Shown here: positions 58,339 through 64,000 of the stretch, piece after piece | How the letters are laid out: each line of letters begins with the position of its first letter | How positions within the stretch are numbered: the first letter of the stretch is position 1 | Assembly: GCA_003693705.1 (NCBI GenBank) | Contig: RBZT01000348.1 | Location: forward strand, 1-64,000 | Direction: 5' to 3' | DNA length: 64,000 nt | DNA from: Polymyxa betae | Lineage: Eukaryota > Endomyxa > Phytomyxea > Plasmodiophorida > Plasmodiophoridae | Made by a program: the position numbers and the translations under genes | The notes under the pieces: generated by a model | Told to the model about the DNA's origin: nothing | Database searches by the model: none | The model's input: the letters and a program-made list of their open reading frames with translations, nothing else

Positions 58339-59090
58339 TTATTCAGTAGCAGATTGCAAGAAATCGATCAATGATGATCGCTCTTTGTCATTCTTAATAC
58401 CAGCAAAAACCATTTTCGTCCCTAAAAAGTTCGGTAAACGATGACCGTCTGCGCGTTGCATGAGACTAACCTGGAATCATGGCTTTTGGATTTGTCAAGT
58501 ACGTATCAAGAGCTTCGGTGGACCAAGTGATACCCGACTCCATGTTCGCCTTTGTATAAGAGTACCCTTGTATGGATCCTGCAGGCCTTCCAACTAACCC
58601 AAACAGATTGGGACCTTGTTTATGAGAACCTCCCTGTACTGACATTTAGAAGCGGAAACATGGGAAAGAAATCAACATGCTTTCTCAATAGTATGGCAGG
58701 TAGCACATTTTTTCTTGAATACAGTTGCACCTTCTTTTACAGTATTAGCTACCGCTGGCTGCCCTTTGTCCTATTCGTTTTCAATAAGTTCATGAATGGT
58801 GCAAGCACTGCGTTCGCTACCGCTGCTGGCTGTTCTTTAGGTTCGGTGGGCTTTTCTACAGAAACGATCGCTTTCTTCTGAATAAAAGCCTTTCCAGATT
58901 CGAAAGAGTCAGCCTTCGCTTTAACCCAGACAACATAGGCAGCTGTCGCAGCTGCACCTATCCAGGCAGCGATTGCAAACTCTGATTTTTTCTTCTCAGG
59001 ATTGCCCATTCGGACCCATGACCTCACTACATCCGGATTAGACCCTGGAACTGACGAGAATCGTCGAACGACTCTGAAGACTCTCGCCAT
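58339..59090 (-). CDS. Cytochrome c with N-terminal presequence and possible membrane anchor
   Basis: The cytochrome c core is certain: [20 protein letters not shown] (heme CxxCH), then [52 protein letters not shown] (Met ligand) and stop at 58339. It is spread over exons 58758-58681, 58633-58471 and 58421-58339. No ATG precedes the first of these in frame. The only splice that opens it joins to exon 59090-58809 through a 50-bp GT-AG intron (58808-58759), giving 201 residues. That exon encodes [16 protein letters not shown], a mitochondrial presequence-like start, and [19 protein letters not shown], a hydrophobic helix at about residues 38-56. The intron 58680-58634 would be GC-AG. The carrier moves electrons between complexes III and IV. 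The extension is the unusual part; a separate gene there is the alternative. Confidence 0.75.
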
Positions 59091-59531
59091 AATATAACAC
59101 TTGCAGAGTCACACAGAGGGACTGCTACCTATCTAGCGAGTTATGTTACCGGTACCGCAATGCCGTTATCTTCTCCAGACTTGCTCTTTTAATTTCTCTC
59201 TCAAACATGCTATTAGCAGTCATTTCTCTGTCTCTCACTAAACTCTTCTCCATCCCTGGCTCTGGATATCTGCCTTTGTTTACTAGTATATTTTAGATGA
59301 AGAACCAGCTGCTGTTCTGGCCAAAAGTCAGCTGTTATCAGTCCAGATTAATCTTCTCATTCTCTGCAGTGGTGACCGGAAGCTGAACACTGAACGAACA
59401 GTCTGTAGTCTCTGAAAATCACTGCATAGAATATCTTGAACAAGGTAGCTTGCAACGGGCAGCAACGCGAGTCATTCACATAGACAAGCCGATTCAGGTG
59501 ATAGCTGAGCTCACTCATACCAGTATTTAGT
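59091..59531. other. Divergent intergenic region
   Basis: About 440 bp between the cytochrome c start (minus) and the flavo-oxidase start (plus). It contains CT-rich tracts at 59190-59260 and no gene. Both promoters are expected here. Confidence 0.5.
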
Positions 59532-61280
59532 ATGTCTCAAGTGTTTGATATATCTCTATTGATCTTGGCGATCAGCACATTATTATGCTCAACAGTAGGT
59601 GCTGCAGGAAAGAGTTGGCAATCGCTACCGAAGAATCTTTTCGATTGTTTACATAAGCTGGGGCTTACTCCAATCACCGAATCTAGTCCAGACTATAACC
59701 AGCTGCGATTGTCATGGAATCATCGCATCGATGTTCGACCTGAAGCTATCGTACTGCCCACATCGACTGAATCAGTCGCCAAAGCTGTTCAATGCTCTCG
59801 AGCTGCAGGAGTGAAGTTCTCCGTCCGATCAGGGAAACATTTTTATGAAGGTTATGGAGTTCAAACCGACGCTTTGCTGATCGACATGTCGAAAATGAAA
59901 ACCGTCGCCAAGGTGGACGAGAACGCCAACGAAGTCTGGTTGGACTCAGGACTAATTCTAGGAGGTAATGACGTTAACTTGATAACATGAAGGAACTAAT
60001 GATGATTTATAGAAGTGTACTACTACTTATCGGAATGGGGAAAGACACTTCCAGGAGGTACTTGTGGTAGCGTTGGTATGGGAGGTCATGTTCTTGGTGG
60101 TGGATTCGGTGTAAGATCACGAGCTTATGGTCTCTTGGTGGATCATGTCGCTGCTATCGAAATCGTCAGTGTCGACGGAGAAGTCTTGATCGCCGATTCG
60201 AATTCGCACTCAGATCTGTTCTGGGCATTGCTGGGCGCTGGTCAAGGCCAATTCGGCGTCGTCACAAGGTAAAGTCCCGTTTTATATTTCGCCTCTTTAA
60301 TCGACACGTTCAGATTTCGGTTCCAGACTGTTGAAGCGAAGCCGGCAATTGAATTCTCCTACCAATATCCAGTCGAATCGGCAGCAAAAGCGCTGAAATT
60401 TCTCTAGAAATTCGCAACAGATCCGAAAGCGCCGAATGAGATATGGATGATGGTATCGCTGGTTCGGTCTCGTGATTCTGTCGTTTTCTATGGCCAGTAC
60501 CTTGGCAGCCGAAAAGATTACAACAATATCAGTATTGTATTGAAATCGACGATGGGAGATCCAAAGACCGAGACGGTTCAGGAACTTTCATACATTCAAT
60601 CGATCCTCTCATTAGCCAACATTCCATTAACGGAGCCACCCAGTACTCTGCTCACTTGGGACTACATGCACACAGATTTCAATTGGAAAGCTCATTCAGG
60701 ATTCGTGAAGCAGGTTATACCAGAGAGTCGACTTGACGCTGTCGTTGCTTCATTTTACAATAGAAGCGCACCAGAATTCAATGTTTGGGATGCTTATATT
60801 CTATTCGATAGCTGGGGTGGCAACATCAAAAATCCATCCAACGCTCGAAGAAGCGCGTTTGCCCATCGAGATGCAATCATATCAGTACAAAGTTGGGTCT
60901 CTTGGACAACAGGCGATCCGATACAGAACGCTATAGTAGATGTATGATATGATTGTTTGGTTGAAAATAATGATACTGACTTTGAGCAGTGGCAATGCCA
61001 GGTCTGGAAAGTTCTAAACCCGAACTTATCGGGCGCTTTCGTTAATTACGCGGATGGTGAGTTGACCGATTACATGGACGCCTATTACCCAGGCCGAGTC
61101 AATAAATTGATCGAGGTCAAGAGCAAGTATGATCCCGACAACATAATGTATTACGCCCAGAGCATCCCTGTCAATAACTCCATGACAATTAACGATGAAA
61201 GCGTCACGAGTAATGTTAAAAATGCCGGCTCTGGAATGAGTGTCCTGGCTGCTCTTGGTGCTGCATATCTGTTCCATTAG
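59532..61280 (+). CDS. Berberine-bridge-type FAD-linked oxidase, secreted/GPI-anchored, with an in-frame TAG
   Basis: Four exons (59532-59964, 60013-60268, 60314-60941, 60990-61280; introns 48, 45 and 48 bp). It has a signal peptide (MSQVFDISLLILAISTLLC), then the FAD-binding PCMH-type domain: VKFSVRSGKHFYEGYG (His for 8-alpha flavin linkage), LIDMSKMKTV, and GGTCGSVGMGGHVLGGGFG, whose Cys would form the second flavin bond. The C-terminal BBE tail has DAYYPGRVNKLIEVKSKYDPDNIM, and the last residues (NAGSGMSVLAALGAAYLFH) fit a GPI signal. A TAG at 60405-60407 interrupts the open frame between ALKFL and KFATDP, where relatives usually have Gln or Trp. A 36-nt in-frame intron (60372-60407) could remove it; otherwise this is a recent pseudogene. 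Confidence 0.8.
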
Positions 61281-61337
61281 TTACTGTCAACCCGAACGTA
61301 TAGATAAACTGGCATTCAGCAACCAATGACTGCAAGT

Positions 61338-63309
61338 TCAGTAGATAGAAAGCAGTCGTAAAGCGCTCTCTTTGTTGGGGTCAAATTTCGGCCAGTCCCA
61401 ATAAGGAATTTGGATGACGGACCAAGACGAATCCTTCAGAAACTCTCGAGCGATAAATTCGGTTCCAATCAAATGGGTGCCATTTCTGATGAAACATTGC
61501 TTGTCATCGAGCGCGATAACAGTTTTCATCTGTTCCAGGACACAATCAAAGCGATATCCGCTCTGACAGACCCGGGAGTTACGAGCATATGGAATTCCAG
61601 CCACATCCAAAGCATCGCAAAACCTTGATTTGAACTCGGCAGCGGATGGGTATAATCTTGATCGAATACGGCGGGAATTGAAAACAATTGATTTAAATTC
61701 GAGCGAATCCAATGCGGCCGACTGTACTGATGGCAGCAAACGTTGCAGAACGTCATGACAATAGCTGAAATTTTGGAATTAATCAATGATGAACGGAATA
61801 AAAGATCAACAAACAACCAACCTGAGATGTTTACCAGTAAATAAATTCTCCAAACGCATTATTGAGCTCAGCACCAAGTCTATATCGTCGAGCATATCAT
61901 AGACAGCCAAAGACCACAATACCCGAACAAGACAGCCTGGATCTGAAGTAGAAGCCAATAAAGAGGAGGCATGCGTAGCAATGACGGTCTTGGAGTCTTC
62001 TGGTATTGGATGATGCAGCATTGCCATCCCAAATATAGTTCTTGATAATGACTCTTCCGAAAGCTTCTGTTCGGTTATACATCGAGCCATTTCTGAGCAA
62101 AGTCGATTTAGTGATGAAGGATGGTGTACGCGAGATATGGAAATCGAGTTGGAGAATGCACCGACGAATTCTGCATTAATCATAGTAGGGATCTTGACAA
62201 TTCCTTCGCAAATGGCCAGAGAGCTTTGTAGCAAAAGTTCAGTGTTCGGTTGATGTAAACTGGAAAGCAGCATAGACAGTGACCGAAGTGATAATGAGCG
62301 AACTCTGGGCATGATCATCTTGGTTAATTGATGGTGAAGGTCGCTCAACGCCTTATAATGAGAACTATATTCTGGCAAAGCGGCGAGATGAGGATAATAG
62401 CGAGATACAGATTCTACAAGCTTGATTAAATCAACGATATCCATGCTGGAGGCGAATTTAGGAAACAGTTCGGAGGCGGTTTTTGCTAGTTCAGGATTGA
62501 ATAAGGAATTCCGAGCAAACTGAATAAATATTCGCAAAGCATCATCAGCTGATTCTTCATACAATCCATCAGCAAGCAGAACAGATACTTTGTTGGAAAT
62601 TTCCTGAATTAGTAACGAGTCTTTGTTGAAATCCGTTAAAGCGTAATTCAAGATTACACAAATTTCGTGAAGCGTCAGCTTAGAGACGATGACCTCAGCA
62701 TTATGGTTGATTGCTAATATGATGCCTTGATGTGGAAGAGAGAATCTCGACACGGCATCAAATAGCTCAATGACCTGAGAGCTGGTTATATTTGGGATCG
62801 GAATGACGCCAGCAATATTATCGAGTATGAATACAGCATCGCGTCTCGGAACAGCGTCTTCATATTTGGCAATAAGTTGTACAATCTGAAGGCAATCTGA
62901 GAACTGTGCATTCGGCAGCAGATCGGGCAATTGCTGCAGAATGTTGGACACGCTTATAAACTGTTCATGTTTAATTGCATATTTCAATGCACAGATAAAA
63001 GTTTCGAATCGGCCTATTACAGCTCTAAGCTAGGAATGGCGCTTCTTTAGTCAATGTACTTATCCGATAATCAGCAAGCTTCTCATTGAATTCTCGAAGA
63101 GATTCCGATGTGATACTAGCTCTGGAGCGTTTACCCAGCAAAGCCAATTTCTGCTCAATGTCAACTGAACAGGTGGAAGTCGAATCGGCGAGACGATGCA
63201 GCAGAGGTGTATTTCGAGAGGTGATTCGTTGACCTCGGCTAAATGCCTGCCTAAATCGCAATGGAGCTTGGGCAGTTAGTCTTGGGATCTGTGATATGCG
63301 ATTGATCAT
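61338..63309 (-). CDS. RAP-domain mitochondrial protein (FASTK/OPR-like)
   Basis: The N-terminal exon (ATG 63309) is a mitochondrial presequence-like, Arg-rich stretch (MINRISQIPRLTAQAPLRFR). The main exon (about 63030-61825) is an alpha-helical repeat array of roughly 390 residues (for example LQQLPDLLPNAQFSDCLQIVQ, LTLHEICVILNYALTDFN, RTIFGMAMLHHPIPEDS). The last exon carries the RAP domain: GYRFDCVLEQMKTVIALDDKQC, LIGTEFIAREFL, WSVIQIPYWDWPKFD. Such proteins (FASTK family in animals, OPR proteins in algae) bind and process organelle RNA. The first splice (near 63025) was not resolved exactly. A 59-70-bp intron precedes the RAP exon. Confidence 0.75.
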
Positions 63310-63361
63310 GACACCCTCTTATATATTAACTATTATGGGAGCAGAACCATGACATCCTCTC

Positions 63362-64000
63362 TTAAAGATTAATTGTGAAGATGATACTATAATGGCAGCA
63401 GAACCCCTCAGCACTGTCTCGCATATAATCACAACCCCTAATTGCTCTGTTATCCACAGCAGGTTTGTCTGCAAATTCATCACTTCTCGATCTGCAGTGA
63501 AAGCTGCCAGATGCAATGTTCATGGGATGATTCCAGCGACCAGTTGGGTCAAACCTGCAATCAGAAATGTGATGTTTGACCACCACCCTTTGTGTTTCGA
63601 TGATTATGGTCTATTTATTCTACTGTCGAGATTACAACGCGACCTAGGCTGCCGATCATGAGCTTGCGAATAGCGTCGATCGGGTTTAGATCTGGGAACT
63701 GCCTGGCAGCGATGCCCAGAAGCGCCTCACAGAACAGCTCGAAGGTGATGATTCTTCCAGTCTTGTTGCTGGATACAAAATCGATGTTTGACGTCGCGAG
63801 CAGAAACAATTGTTACCTTGAGGATTTATGCACGATTGACGTTGAATGTTTAGCTGTTGTCATGATCATTTGCTGGAAAAGCAGGTCGGCATCCGATCGG
63901 GAGAATCCGCCCGATTTGTTGGTCAGATGGCAGGTTGATAGTAATCGGACGAATTTGTTTGAGCATAACATGGGTGACGATCGTTCTGCAATGCTGATTA
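63362..64000 (-). CDS. p25-alpha/TPPP-like protein, partial
   Basis: The gene runs off the right edge. One exon near 63870-64000 contains NKFVRLLSTCHLTNKSGGFS and DADLLFQQMI. The next (about 63640-63800) has NIDFVSSNKTGRIITFELFCEAL with ARQFPDLNPIDAI, the EF-hand-derived core typical of p25-alpha (compare the ITFEQF..AL..LA pattern). A third segment near 63540 has CRFDPTGRW, resembling the C-terminal R-F-D-P-x-G-x motif. TPPP proteins bundle microtubules, and among fungi they occur mainly in flagellated groups. Exon borders and the true stop are uncertain. Confidence 0.65.

Noticed and set aside
1..64000. CRISPR array, rRNA or bacterial-style operon
   Set aside because: No regularly spaced repeats, no rRNA-like sequence and no Shine-Dalgarno-linked gene trains were seen; all genes are eukaryotic in structure.

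Overview
The window is nuclear DNA from a compact, intron-rich eukaryote. Nearly every gene I could resolve carries spliceosomal introns of about 45-60 bp with GT/AG ends, and intergenic gaps are often under 100 bp. The gene set suggests a flagellated early-diverging fungus (chytrid-like). It combines fungal-style families (Vps1 dynamin, a Dot5/PrxQ-type peroxiredoxin, a Crypton-like recombinase) with genes kept in zoosporic or animal-like lineages: a zizimin-type DOCK exchange factor, SMN, Adipose/WDTC1, EMC10, single-chain ATP-citrate lyase, a Trp/Arg-rich Sfi1-like protein and a p25-alpha/TPPP protein. The lineage call is inference; no rRNA or other marker gene is present.

Layout. 1-2.3 kb is a transposon graveyard (Crypton-like recombinase fragment, retroelement chromodomain remnant, frameshifted PIF/Harbinger transposase) followed by about 1.7 kb of gene-free, repeat-bearing DNA. 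4-9.9 kb holds a small membrane protein, WDTC1, Rpn13 and a Ser-rich protein. 9.9-11.9 kb is gene-poor. 11.9-27.4 kb holds Vps1, PrxQ, a 6.7-kb DOCK gene, an Sfi1-like gene head to head with mitochondrial phosphatidylserine decarboxylase, and a PIP5-kinase. 27.5-35.2 kb is AT-rich and very dense: two small membrane proteins, a HEAT-like protein, a coiled-coil protein, a reticulon, SMN and ALKBH1. 35.3-47.5 kb holds a large vWA protein, a single-pass receptor-like SAM protein, Tim23 and coiled-coil proteins. 48-64 kb holds Rae1, EMC10, ATP-citrate lyase, a thioredoxin-like protein, cytochrome c, a berberine-bridge-type flavo-oxidase, a RAP-domain protein and, at the right edge, TPPP.

There is no operon logic. 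Loose themes are mitochondrial function (PSD, Tim23, cytochrome c, RAP protein), membrane traffic and lipid signalling (Vps1, PIP5K, reticulon, DOCK) and ER biogenesis (EMC10). The most unusual observation is that the best splice model for cytochrome c joins it to a 94-residue N-terminal extension with a presequence-like start and a possible membrane anchor. The intron at the junction lies between two copies of a short direct repeat, and the next intron appears to be of the GC-AG type.
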